Notes under the pieces: model-generated
Database searches by the model: none
Told to the model about the DNA's origin: nothing
The model's input: only the letters and a program-made list of their open reading frames with translations
Assembly (NCBI GenBank): GCA_023251625.1
Contig: JAHEYK010000004.1
Span: 1 to 37,660 of the forward strand
DNA from: Bacteroidota bacterium
GTDB lineage: Bacteria; Bacteroidota; Bacteroidia; Palsa-948
Direction of reading: 5' to 3'
DNA: 37,660 bases
Translations under genes and position numbers: made by a program
Shown: positions 10,043 through 18,168 of the stretch, piece after piece
How positions within the stretch are numbered: position 1 is the first letter of the stretch
How the letters are laid out: every line of letters starts with the position of its first letter

Positions 10043-12124
10043 TTAAAGTTTTACAAACTTTCGGGCAACACTTTTTTTGTCGCTATATATTTTTATTAAA
10101 TAAATACCTGCTTCCATTTTGTTTAAATCAAACTGTAAAAAATTTGAACCTCGGATTCCATTCATGGTTTCGGCTATTAGTTTTCTTCCCTGAAAATCCA
10201 ATATCTCTGCCTGCATGTTTTCGTCTTCAGGTAAAAGAAGATTGCATTGCAAGTCATTGCATACGGGATTATTTTGCAGCATTAATTCCCAATCATCAGA
10301 TGGAGTCAATTGAACTGAAATCGGTCCGTAGTATTCGTGCTTCCCATCGTAATCAATTTGTTTCAGACGATAATAAAAAAGATCCCCAATAGTGACAGGT
10401 AATTCAACATCTGTGAATGTATAATTTTTTTCTATTGAAGAATTACCGGCACCTTTTACTATTCCTATTTCGTTCCAATCTTTTCCATCAGCACTTCGCT
10501 CAATAGAAAAATAATCATTGTTGATTTCGGAGGCAGTGGCCCAATTTAACTTCGTTATGCCCTTATCTTCGGTTGCTGAAAAGGAAAGCAGTTCAACAGG
10601 AAGAATGGCACAGAGCGGTGTTACCAGCACAGGAGTTGTCCGGGTTATCCCGCTTCCATCACCCACTTGTCCGTAGGTATTAACTCCGCAAGCCCACAAG
10701 CTGCCTGTATTCTTTGCAAAAAGAGATTGCTCAACTCCGGCTGCCACGGCTTTGATTCCCGTTACTACACTCACCTGCACCGGGCTACTTCGGTTTGTGC
10801 TGGTGCCATCGCCTAATCGTCCGTTTTGCCCACGCCCACAAGCCCAGGCGGTGCCGTCATTCTTTGCAAAGAGGGAGTGGTATGCTCCTGCTGCTATAGC
10901 GGTAACGCCAGTAACCCCCCCGCTTATCTGTACAGGCACCATGGATGTTTTATTTAAAATTGCCAGGTTGGAATAATTATTAGGGGTGGTTCCGGTGGCA
11001 ATAAAACAGCATGTGCTTAGACTTGGTGCGCTTCCGTACATTACATTTGCAACGTTTGAAAAATCAGCTGAACTACCAGGATTAGTGTAAATGGTGTACA
11101 TCTGTCCCACCACCAGGGGCCCGGAAGTAATGCTACCCTGCCCAAGTTGTCCGTCATAATTGAGTCCGCAAGACCAAACAGTATTATCATTTTTCAAAAA
11201 AAGGGAATGGCTTTCTCCTGCAGCTATGGCCGTAATACCTGAAAGCCCGCTTATCTGCGCAGCAAAAATCGCACGATCTATGTGCAGGGTGGATCCGCTG
11301 GAGTAATTTGTTGGAGTAGTTCCTGTGGCTATAAATTGCTGTCCGGTGGCGTTAGAAGCTGCGCCTACATTTATGAAATCATCTCCGGCAACATAATTGG
11401 TAATGGTGTACCAGTTTCCCACCACTAAGGTTCCGTTTGTTAAATCGGCTAATCCAAGCTGCCCATAATCATTCCTTCCGCAAGCCCATACTGTGTTATC
11501 GTTCTTCAAAAATACGGAGTGGTATTGCCCTCCGGCTGCAGCAGTAATTCCGGTAAGTCCACTCACCTGAACTACACTTGTCCGGTTGGTGCCGGTGGTT
11601 CCATCGCCCAACTGCCCATAGGCGTTGCCTCCGCAAGACCAGGCAGTGCCGTCACTCTTTACAAAGAGAGAGTGCCAGTATCCAGCTGCTATGGCAGAAA
11701 TGCTGCACAGATAAGTAGGTAAACAGCCAGAGGCACCCGTCTTCACCTCCACGGGAGTCGCATAGGAGCCGGTGGTGGTCCCAACGCCAAGTTTTCCATA
11801 AACACCATTCCATCCGCAACCCCAAACGGTACCGTCACTTTTCAGAAAGAGAGAATGTTTTTGCCCTGCAGCCACTGCAGTGATGTTGCATAGGTAAGTT
11901 ACGCAGGGAGAGGCACCCGTTAAGACCTGCACAGGGGCAAGTCGGTTTGCAACAGCAGTTCCATCGCCCAACTGCCTGAAATCATTACGCCCCCAAGACC
12001 ATACGGAGTTATCCGCGCATGCACCAAGGCAATGCTCATCTCCACACGCAATTTTTTGCGCAGACACGAAACCCCTGCCCTGCAATGTTAGGGCCAGCAC
12101 CGAGAGAAATATAATTTTTTTCAT
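10043..12124 (-). CDS. T9SS-secreted RCC1-type beta-propeller with two inserted domains
   Basis: A 693-aa protein with a signal peptide ending in SAQ. Seven RCC1 blades can be read, each with AAG..HSLFLK.DGTVW.CG...YGQLGDG. Blades 4 and 5 are interrupted, at equivalent places after QLG, by two related stretches of about 55 residues (230-285 and 335-390) with LVVG..YTI..., DF.NV and FIATGTTP.NYS. Comparable modules are familiar from phage structural proteins. From residue 510 a linker (LPVELLSFSA, LNWATASEINNDYFSIERS) leads to a type A-like sorting domain ending in ARKFVKL. Unlike eukaryotic RCC1 it is extracellular, and no nucleotide-exchange role should be assumed; binding of a surface or polymer ligand is more likely. 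It is the last gene of unit B and convergent with paralogue A. Confidence 0.88.
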   Translation of the reverse strand: MKKIIFLSVLALTLQGRGFVSAQKIACGDEHCLGACADNSVWSWGRNDFRQLGDGTAVANRLAPVQVLTGASPCVTYLCNITAVAAGQKHSLFLKSDGTVWGCGWNGVYGKLGVGTTTGSYATPVEVKTGASGCLPTYLCSISAIAAGYWHSLFVKSDGTAWSCGGNAYGQLGDGTTGTNRTSVVQVSGLTGITAAAGGQYHSVFLKNDNTVWACGRNDYGQLGLADLTNGTLVVGNWYTITNYVAGDDFINVGAASNATGQQFIATGTTPTNYSSGSTLHIDRAIFAAQISGLSGITAIAAGESHSLFLKNDNTVWSCGLNYDGQLGQGSITSGPLVVGQMYTIYTNPGSSADFSNVANVMYGSAPSLSTCCFIATGTTPNNYSNLAILNKTSMVPVQISGGVTGVTAIAAGAYHSLFAKNDGTAWACGRGQNGRLGDGTSTNRSSPVQVSVVTGIKAVAAGVEQSLFAKNTGSLWACGVNTYGQVGDGSGITRTTPVLVTPLCAILPVELLSFSATEDKGITKLNWATASEINNDYFSIERSADGKDWNEIGIVKGAGNSSIEKNYTFTDVELPVTIGDLFYYRLKQIDYDGKHEYYGPISVQLTPSDDWELMLQNNPVCNDLQCNLLLPEDENMQAEILDFQGRKLIAETMNGIRGSNFLQFDLNKMEAGIYLIKIYSDKKSVARKFVKL

Positions 12125-12262
12125 GACGCTTTATTGTTACTACAACGTAATCCGATTAATTTGGTTACGTAAAAGACACTATTGATGAGAATATAATAAT
12201 TCGATCATTACTGTTAATACATATGCAATCGTTGATAATAATAACTGTCAGATTGTGCTGTT

Positions 12263-14026
12263 CTAGTCGACCAACAACTTTATTCTTTCTGTTCTATTCG
12301 CAGAATTTAATTCTAGAATATATATTCCTGTAGAAAGACCCACCTGTGCGGCTGGTAAGCTTCCCGCATCAATGGTAAACGGAAATTGCCCCACGTTTGA
12401 AAAATTTCTGACAATATTTCCCATTACATCGAGAATTTTTATTTCACAGTTCTTCATGGCAGAAAAAATTGTTACCGCAGAATGAAACGGATTAGGAAAA
12501 ACGGTAGTGAGAATGGCAGGATCCTGACTTGCCTGAATATCGGTGGCAGAGGACAAGACGGAGAACTGCCGGCATCCGGTCTCCTCGCTGTATATCCATG
12601 GCGCGCCGGTCTTTCTGGCGCGAAGGGTCCATCGGTAGGAGTGCCCGGAGGTCACAAGTATTTTTTCAGTTGTTGTTGTAATGTTGTCTATGCAAAGAAG
12701 AATTGGCGGATTCCAGGAGCAGTTGCTTCGGGGATCTGATGCGCTCGGATCAGTATCGTCATACGCGTTCAGGAGATAGGACTGTGCACCAGACACCGCA
12801 TTCCAGGTTACGATCACAGTAGTTGTGCCGGCTGCAAAAACCGTATCGTGCGGAAAAAGATTCACAGGTGGAACAGGAGGCACCGATGTTATTGCCGCCT
12901 TACCCTTAAATATTCTTGACCAATCCATATTCCGTTTCAGGTAAAAGTCCGGTTTAAGCGGGCAATAGGTGCCATACGTTTGCGGGACTTTTCCATTGCA
13001 CGTTACCCAATTTCCTCCGCGGAGAGGGGGGTTGGCCGAAACAGGTTCGATACCATGATCCTCTCCGTCATTATTATATGCAGTATAAGCGCCCGCAAAA
13101 TGTTTGCCAGTGTAGCTGGCGTTGATAACAGCCTGCCAGATTGTATCAAACCTCTCCGGGGTCCGTGGAACAAAAGGCGGATGATTCTGCGTGTCACAAA
13201 GTGTGATGGGGCTGAATCCGGGAATGGTCATGCCGATGGAGAACTGATTGTTGGATCCGGTGGCCAGTTTGTAAAGAACCCAGTTATAGAGCGACAGAGG
13301 ATCTTTTGCGGTACCGTTCAGAAAAAGTTGTCCATCGAAATTAGTCAACATGCTGCTGTCCAGATTGGAACCGCCTGTAACAAATATTCCGCCAGGAGAT
13401 TGGTTCTTCAGATAATTCAGGTGCGGGTTCCATTGACTGATGTTCCCCACGCCCAGAGGATCCCACACAAAATAGAGCGGCTTGCCGGAAACGGAATCCC
13501 GGAAATAATTCGGATACAAGGCCGTATTTTGGGCGTAGCTAATCGCGGTATCCAGGCGGGCAATAATATCGGCATAGGTAGAACCCGTCCAGGCCGGCTC
13601 CGCATCTACCATCACCACTACCGGCATGCCCAAACATTTTAACAGCGTCTCCACACGTTTTTTTTCATTGGGATAAAAATTGACCCAATCGATCACCGCC
13701 ACATCCACTCCGGCAGCCTTCAGATCATTGCCGATGGCTGCTGCGTAATTACAATCGCTGCAGCTGTACGGTCCGTTCAGCGGCCAATAGGTCGACATAA
13801 TATCTGAACTGTCCGGGTTTTGACCCCAGGAATCCCATCGTGACCAGTATCCGTCAAAGTTTTTAGTGGTCTCCCAAGGATGTACTTCTGCGAACACAAG
13901 TTTTCCGCCTAATTGGGTGACCTGTGCATTCGTTTCGGCAGAGAACAAAAAAATAAAAACAGCAATAGAACCTGTACAAAAACGGGAGCCGGATCCATTA
14001 TTTTTCCTATTTGACCTGGATTCCAT
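12263..14026 (-). CDS. T9SS-secreted GH99/GH71-like glycoside hydrolase candidate
   Basis: A 587-aa protein with an N-terminal hydrophobic signal (FCTGSIAVFIFLFSAETNAQ). Residues about 40-370 resemble GH99/GH71-like barrels: VFAEVHPWE near the first strand, YWPLNGPYSCSDCNYAAAIGNDLK, then GVDVAVIDWVNFYP, VVVMVDAEPAW and PLYFVWDPLG, followed by a late segment around HGIEPVSANPP. In GH99 the comparable strand after the G-Y-S-S-D region carries the (A)G(V/I)DV motif, and substrates are alpha-mannans. Residues 385-500 are a fibronectin-III-like module, and the last 80 a type A sorting domain (VFPNPFHSAVTIFS ... ERIKLLVD). The catalytic acids cannot be fixed without an alignment. The sorting domain is very close to that of the FG-GAP protein at 16335. 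It lies inside unit B. Confidence 0.66.
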   Translation of the reverse strand: MESRSNRKNNGSGSRFCTGSIAVFIFLFSAETNAQVTQLGGKLVFAEVHPWETTKNFDGYWSRWDSWGQNPDSSDIMSTYWPLNGPYSCSDCNYAAAIGNDLKAAGVDVAVIDWVNFYPNEKKRVETLLKCLGMPVVVMVDAEPAWTGSTYADIIARLDTAISYAQNTALYPNYFRDSVSGKPLYFVWDPLGVGNISQWNPHLNYLKNQSPGGIFVTGGSNLDSSMLTNFDGQLFLNGTAKDPLSLYNWVLYKLATGSNNQFSIGMTIPGFSPITLCDTQNHPPFVPRTPERFDTIWQAVINASYTGKHFAGAYTAYNNDGEDHGIEPVSANPPLRGGNWVTCNGKVPQTYGTYCPLKPDFYLKRNMDWSRIFKGKAAITSVPPVPPVNLFPHDTVFAAGTTTVIVTWNAVSGAQSYLLNAYDDTDPSASDPRSNCSWNPPILLCIDNITTTTEKILVTSGHSYRWTLRARKTGAPWIYSEETGCRQFSVLSSATDIQASQDPAILTTVFPNPFHSAVTIFSAMKNCEIKILDVMGNIVRNFSNVGQFPFTIDAGSLPAAQVGLSTGIYILELNSANRTERIKLLVD

Positions 14027-14046
14027 TGCTTTTATTTTGATGTGAC

Positions 14047-15306
14047 TTACCTGACCACGAGTTTTATCCTTTCAGTAATGTTCTTTAGTTCGGTATTACT
14101 ATCTGGCTTGCGTAATTCTAAAACATATACACCCACAGTAAGTGAGCCCCGGGAAATTTCAGACATAGAGCCAGTTACTACAGATGTGTAAACCACATTC
14201 CCAAACAGGTCATAGATATTCATTTCCAGGACCTGCACTCCAAAATCCCAATTTCCGACCGCCAGGGTCGCTGCTTTATCCAAAGGATTCGGATACACCT
14301 GTAATCCGAAAGAACCATAGGTCGATTCATTCAATCCCACACCTGACGGAACAGTCCATAAGGTCACATCGCTTTTCCCATTCCCGGTCACAATTTTATC
14401 GCTATTCGGAGACCAGGCAACGGCATTTATCCTTCCACTATCAGCAACTCCAAATGTAGTGATTAAAGCGCCCGTATTAAAATTCCATATTTTGCACGTA
14501 CTGTCAGAAGAAGCTGAAACAATTCTTGAGCCATCGGGCGACACATCCACTCCATTCACATCTCCGGTATGCCCGCTAATGGTCCGAACCAAAACTCCTG
14601 TACTGATATTCCAGATCTTTATTTTATCGTCCCGCGATGCAGACACGACAAAATTATTGTCCGGAGTTACTTTTGCGCTTGTCACATATCCCGAATGTCC
14701 GAGTAGAGTATAAAGGAGCGCTCCGGCTTTGCTCCATACCTTTACAGTCTGGTCGCTCCCCGTGGTTACAATAAAATTCCCATTGGGAGAGTAGCATACG
14801 CTCATTACCCAGCCTGAATGCGCAGTAATGTCATTTGCCAGCACACCACCCGGTAAACTGTATATTTTTAATTTACCGTTTGAACAGCCCACCGCAACCC
14901 GATCGTTGGCCGGAGAAATGGCAGTTGAGAAACCATACGATGTTCCGGTATTGATTGTGTCAATTATAACGGGAGCAGGGCCGGTATTGTTGAAGATGAA
15001 TATGTTTCCGAACTCTTCTATAGCAGCGATGTAATTATTGTTGGAACTGAACGTAACACCCATGATGCACATATAGGTGCTGCCAACGGTGTAGTCCCAA
15101 TCAAGGTTCGCTGTATTAAGATCAAACAATCTTATAGATGCAGGATGGCAATTAGTGCCGCTCAGCACTTTTTGCCCATCCGGCCTGAAGGCAACACTGT
15201 TGATGGAGTTAAGCGCGGGATTGGCTTTCATGGTCCAATCCATGGTTTGCGCTGAAGAAAAATTTATTTGCAATGCAATAAAAACAGTCGTAAGGATTTT
15301 ATTCAT
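14047..15306 (-). CDS. T9SS-secreted seven-bladed WD40 propeller
   Basis: A 419-aa protein with signal peptide MNKILTTVFIALQINFSSAQ. Seven WD40-type repeats fill residues 25-330: examples are VMSVCYSPNGNFIVTTGSDQ, then TSAKVTPDNNFVVSASRDDK with IKIWNISTG, and NGVDVSPDGSRIVSASSDST with CKIWNFNTG. Seven blades match a closed propeller. The last 85 residues are a type A sorting domain (VYPNPLDKAATLAV ... GVYVLEL ... ERIKLVVR). WD40 propellers are mostly cytoplasmic protein-binding platforms; here signal peptide and sorting domain place it outside the cell, so a surface interaction role is likely. Only 20 bp separate it from the GH99-like gene and 13 bp from the preceding gene, so it is part of the unit B operon. 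Confidence 0.9.
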   Translation of the reverse strand: MNKILTTVFIALQINFSSAQTMDWTMKANPALNSINSVAFRPDGQKVLSGTNCHPASIRLFDLNTANLDWDYTVGSTYMCIMGVTFSSNNNYIAAIEEFGNIFIFNNTGPAPVIIDTINTGTSYGFSTAISPANDRVAVGCSNGKLKIYSLPGGVLANDITAHSGWVMSVCYSPNGNFIVTTGSDQTVKVWSKAGALLYTLLGHSGYVTSAKVTPDNNFVVSASRDDKIKIWNISTGVLVRTISGHTGDVNGVDVSPDGSRIVSASSDSTCKIWNFNTGALITTFGVADSGRINAVAWSPNSDKIVTGNGKSDVTLWTVPSGVGLNESTYGSFGLQVYPNPLDKAATLAVGNWDFGVQVLEMNIYDLFGNVVYTSVVTGSMSEISRGSLTVGVYVLELRKPDSNTELKNITERIKLVVR

Positions 15307-15319
15307 GCATTCTATATTA

Positions 15320-16315
15320 TTAATTGTTTGTGATCACTAATTTTCTTACCGCTGAATTTTTATTTTTCTCGGTCAGGCGAAAAAAGTAGATGCCGTTAGC
15401 AAGATTGCCCCTGCACAAAGTATTTGTCTGCCCGGAAACATTTTTTATTTCTCTCACCACCTGGCCGAGTGAATTGCAAATAGTGATAGTAGCGTTGTTT
15501 AAAACATCCGTATGTAGCGTTGCCGAGGATGAAAACGGATTCGGATAAACCGAAATGTTGGCAATCAAATTACTTTCGCTCCACATTGCGGTAGTTGAAC
15601 CAAGAAAGAAATTCGTAACAACCGGGGCCACATAATCCTGGCCCGCCTGAGTAAGATGCCCGTGATAGTCGCCAGATTTATTGATGTATTGAGAGCAATC
15701 TCCCACATGTGTATCCGGGCCAAGGGTGACAGTAATACCGGCCGGTGGGTTAGCCACCACGAGGAGGATAGCTGAGTAGATGATCGGATGGTTGTAAGAA
15801 GCGCGAACTTCCGGAACTTCGTTATAGGAAGGGTCGGGATACGAAGAGTAACAACTATCGCTGTGGTTGGGCGCTCCAACCACCGGCTTGAGAACGATCT
15901 CTGTCATGGATGGATATTTTGTCATCGCGGTTGCAATAACATTACGAATAACGGTATCCATAAACGCGATTGGGTCTGGGCCGACATTGGCAGGGGTGAG
16001 ATATTGGTTATGGGTGATATCAAGCACCACCCGTGTGGGAGCAGAAGATCCGGCACTGCAGGGCGAAAGCGGGGCATTACTCCATCCGGTATACGCGGGA
16101 TCCTGCCATACAGCCATAGCGCCCCCCGAGTTCCATAAGAGCTGATACTGGTTTTGGGCAGACCCCATAGCAGTTTCAAACTCACCGTACCAATTATTGG
16201 TCTGGGAGTAACCGATGAATTGGGTGCATTGCGCCATTGCATTCGCATAGAATAGTACCGCCACCAGGAGCGCGGGAATCCGAGTGAACTTTATTTTCCG
16301 GAAAATATTTTTCAT
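15320..16315 (-). CDS. T9SS-secreted protein, possible SGNH-hydrolase relative
   Basis: A 331-aa protein with signal peptide (IPALLVAVLFYANAMAQ). The mature part begins CTQFIGYSQTNNWYGEFE, which resembles block I of SGNH hydrolases (GDS) but with Tyr in place of Asp. A later DYHGHLTQAGQDYVAP segment resembles block V (D..H), and GAPNHSD could supply other conserved residues. These matches are weak, and the spacing has not been checked against the family, so activity is uncertain. The last 80 residues are a type A sorting domain (VYPNPFSSSATLHT ... NGIYFFRLTE ... RKLVITNN). It stands between the FG-GAP gene (19 bp upstream) and the WD40 gene (13 bp downstream), consistent with one operon. Export is well supported; function is tentative. 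Confidence 0.7.
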   Translation of the reverse strand: MKNIFRKIKFTRIPALLVAVLFYANAMAQCTQFIGYSQTNNWYGEFETAMGSAQNQYQLLWNSGGAMAVWQDPAYTGWSNAPLSPCSAGSSAPTRVVLDITHNQYLTPANVGPDPIAFMDTVIRNVIATAMTKYPSMTEIVLKPVVGAPNHSDSCYSSYPDPSYNEVPEVRASYNHPIIYSAILLVVANPPAGITVTLGPDTHVGDCSQYINKSGDYHGHLTQAGQDYVAPVVTNFFLGSTTAMWSESNLIANISVYPNPFSSSATLHTDVLNNATITICNSLGQVVREIKNVSGQTNTLCRGNLANGIYFFRLTEKNKNSAVRKLVITNN

Positions 16316-16334
16316 GCTCTTTTTGATTAAATAT

Positions 16335-18128
16335 TTATTCTACCAAAAGTTTTACTCTTTCTGTTTTAGTTGCCGAACTTACTTCCAGAACATAAATACC
16401 CGAAGCAAGATTGCTTCGTTCAATGGTAAATGGAAACTGATCAACGTTTGAAAAAGAGCGGACAATATTTCCAGTGATGTCAATTATTTTTATTGAACAA
16501 TTATTCGCAGAAGAAAAAATCATTGTGGTTGAGCTGAACGGATTGGGAAATACAGAAATACCATTTGCTCCGGCACTTTCAGATACACCGGTAGTAGAAG
16601 TATTGCAGCCGATCGAAAAAGGATTTGCGGTAACTGCAATGGCGGTTCCTGAAGTGACATTGTCGGTTGCTGTAATCCGGATAAAGCAGTTTGAAGAATT
16701 TACTGAAGCAGGAGCATTCCATTGATAGGTTCCGTTGTTAGGCGCAGAAGCCGTGATCAGTGTCCAGGGCCCGGAATTTCCGGTGGTGGAATATTCAATC
16801 TTTACAGAAGATGCGTGATTTGCGGGCACCGCTGAAATCCAGTTGATGAAGCGCGCTGCATTGTTAGGAATACATTCACCGCCCTTCGGATAAAGTTCTA
16901 AAACACTGAGGTCGGTGGCCGGAGCGCCTTGTTTGAAAAGCCATATCTTATTCGCGCTGTTAAACATATCTTTCTGGAAACTTCCCCAAAGAAGTATATC
17001 CGTTTTTCCGTTGTGATCAACATCTGCCAAAGCAATGTCTCTTACCCCCTGAAATGATTTGGGTAGGGTATCTGATAAAATATTTGTCCAGTTGGTTCCG
17101 CCATTTCCTTTCCATACCTGCAAGGTCCAGACATTAACGGTGACAAGGTCCAGAAATCCGTCCATGTCCATGTCGGCCAGGCGCGCTACGGCACAATTAC
17201 CCGTGGAAGGCAATCCGGCTGAGGCATTGTCCCATTGCAATGTGCCTTTGTTCCACTTGTAAACAAAAACTCCGCTCGGATTGGTTGCGGAAGGATTAAA
17301 AGCAAAATCGTCATCACCATCGTTGTCAATATCTCCCAGCGAAACATCCAGATACGAATCATACGCGGTAGTGGTCACAGGAAGGTTACCTGCTTTCATC
17401 GCAAAACCACCAGTTCCGTTTCCGAAATAGGGCGAACCGAATTCCTGTGCCACCACAAAATCAAGATTGCCGTCACCATCCATATCCCCGAACTGCATAA
17501 AATTTGCCGAACCTCCGCCCTGCCCCGCGCTGAAAGATTGCTGCCAGCTTCCGGCTCCCAGATTTTTGTAAACGTGAACTCCGTTGCAACAAGCCATAGA
17601 CTTGCAGCCAATGTCGAGCAAGCCGTCATTATTAATATCACCCAAATCAACTCCACCCATACCGTAAGTTTCTCCGCCGGTCGCAAGCCCGCCATCGTAA
17701 GGAGTCCAACTCATTCCACTTCCGCTACCCAGCTGGGCTTCTATTATTTTTGAACCTCCTCCGCCTCCATAATTGTGGTGCATGCCATAAGCGATATCCT
17801 GCTTGCCATCGTTATTCAGGTCTCCAACAGCACAGCCGCCATAGCCAAAACTTCCGCTCTGCGAAAGCGACCATCCTGAGCCTGTTCCATTGCCAAAGAA
17901 AACAGTAATGCCGTGTTGGTTGCCGCTTACATTCGGACTGCCATGATCACCGATTGAAACGACATCAAGATTTCCGTCCTGATTGATGTCGGAGAGCCGC
18001 ACCTGTGTTCTTCCGCTTTCAAGCGTTAGCGCATTGAAGCAGGTGGAATCAACAGTGAATAAAAGTGTTTGTGCCTGGGTAACTGCGTATGTCAGAAAAA
18101 GAGCCGCGGGTAAAAGAATCTGTTTCAT
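16335..18128 (-). CDS. T9SS-secreted FG-GAP/VCBS-repeat propeller
   Basis: A 597-aa protein with signal peptide MKQILLPAALFLTYAVTQAQ. Seven calcium-binding-type loops are seen: DINQDGNLD, DLNNDGKQD, DINNDGLLD, DMDGDGNLD, DIDNDGDDD, DMDMDGFLD and DVDHNGKTD. They are spaced about 50-60 residues apart, as in FG-GAP/VCBS seven-bladed integrin-like propellers that bind Ca2+. Residues about 405-510 form an Ig-like module (ELYPKGGECIPN ... AVTANPFSIGC). The end is a type A sorting domain (VFPNPFSSTTMIFS ... SGIYVLEV ... ERVKLLVE). It is likely a surface adhesion or binding protein. It is the second gene of unit B, 40 bp after the kelch gene. Confidence 0.92.
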   Translation of the reverse strand: MKQILLPAALFLTYAVTQAQTLLFTVDSTCFNALTLESGRTQVRLSDINQDGNLDVVSIGDHGSPNVSGNQHGITVFFGNGTGSGWSLSQSGSFGYGGCAVGDLNNDGKQDIAYGMHHNYGGGGGSKIIEAQLGSGSGMSWTPYDGGLATGGETYGMGGVDLGDINNDGLLDIGCKSMACCNGVHVYKNLGAGSWQQSFSAGQGGGSANFMQFGDMDGDGNLDFVVAQEFGSPYFGNGTGGFAMKAGNLPVTTTAYDSYLDVSLGDIDNDGDDDFAFNPSATNPSGVFVYKWNKGTLQWDNASAGLPSTGNCAVARLADMDMDGFLDLVTVNVWTLQVWKGNGGTNWTNILSDTLPKSFQGVRDIALADVDHNGKTDILLWGSFQKDMFNSANKIWLFKQGAPATDLSVLELYPKGGECIPNNAARFINWISAVPANHASSVKIEYSTTGNSGPWTLITASAPNNGTYQWNAPASVNSSNCFIRITATDNVTSGTAIAVTANPFSIGCNTSTTGVSESAGANGISVFPNPFSSTTMIFSSANNCSIKIIDITGNIVRSFSNVDQFPFTIERSNLASGIYVLEVSSATKTERVKLLVE

Positions 18129-18168
18129 TTGTTTTGATTTTTAGGTTGTTAAAAAGATGAAAAAAGTT

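Noticed and set aside
12980-13642. 220-codon plus-strand open frame inside the GH99-like gene
   Set aside because: It is antisense to a well-supported secreted protein and has no recognisable domain; high GC in that gene produces long antisense frames.
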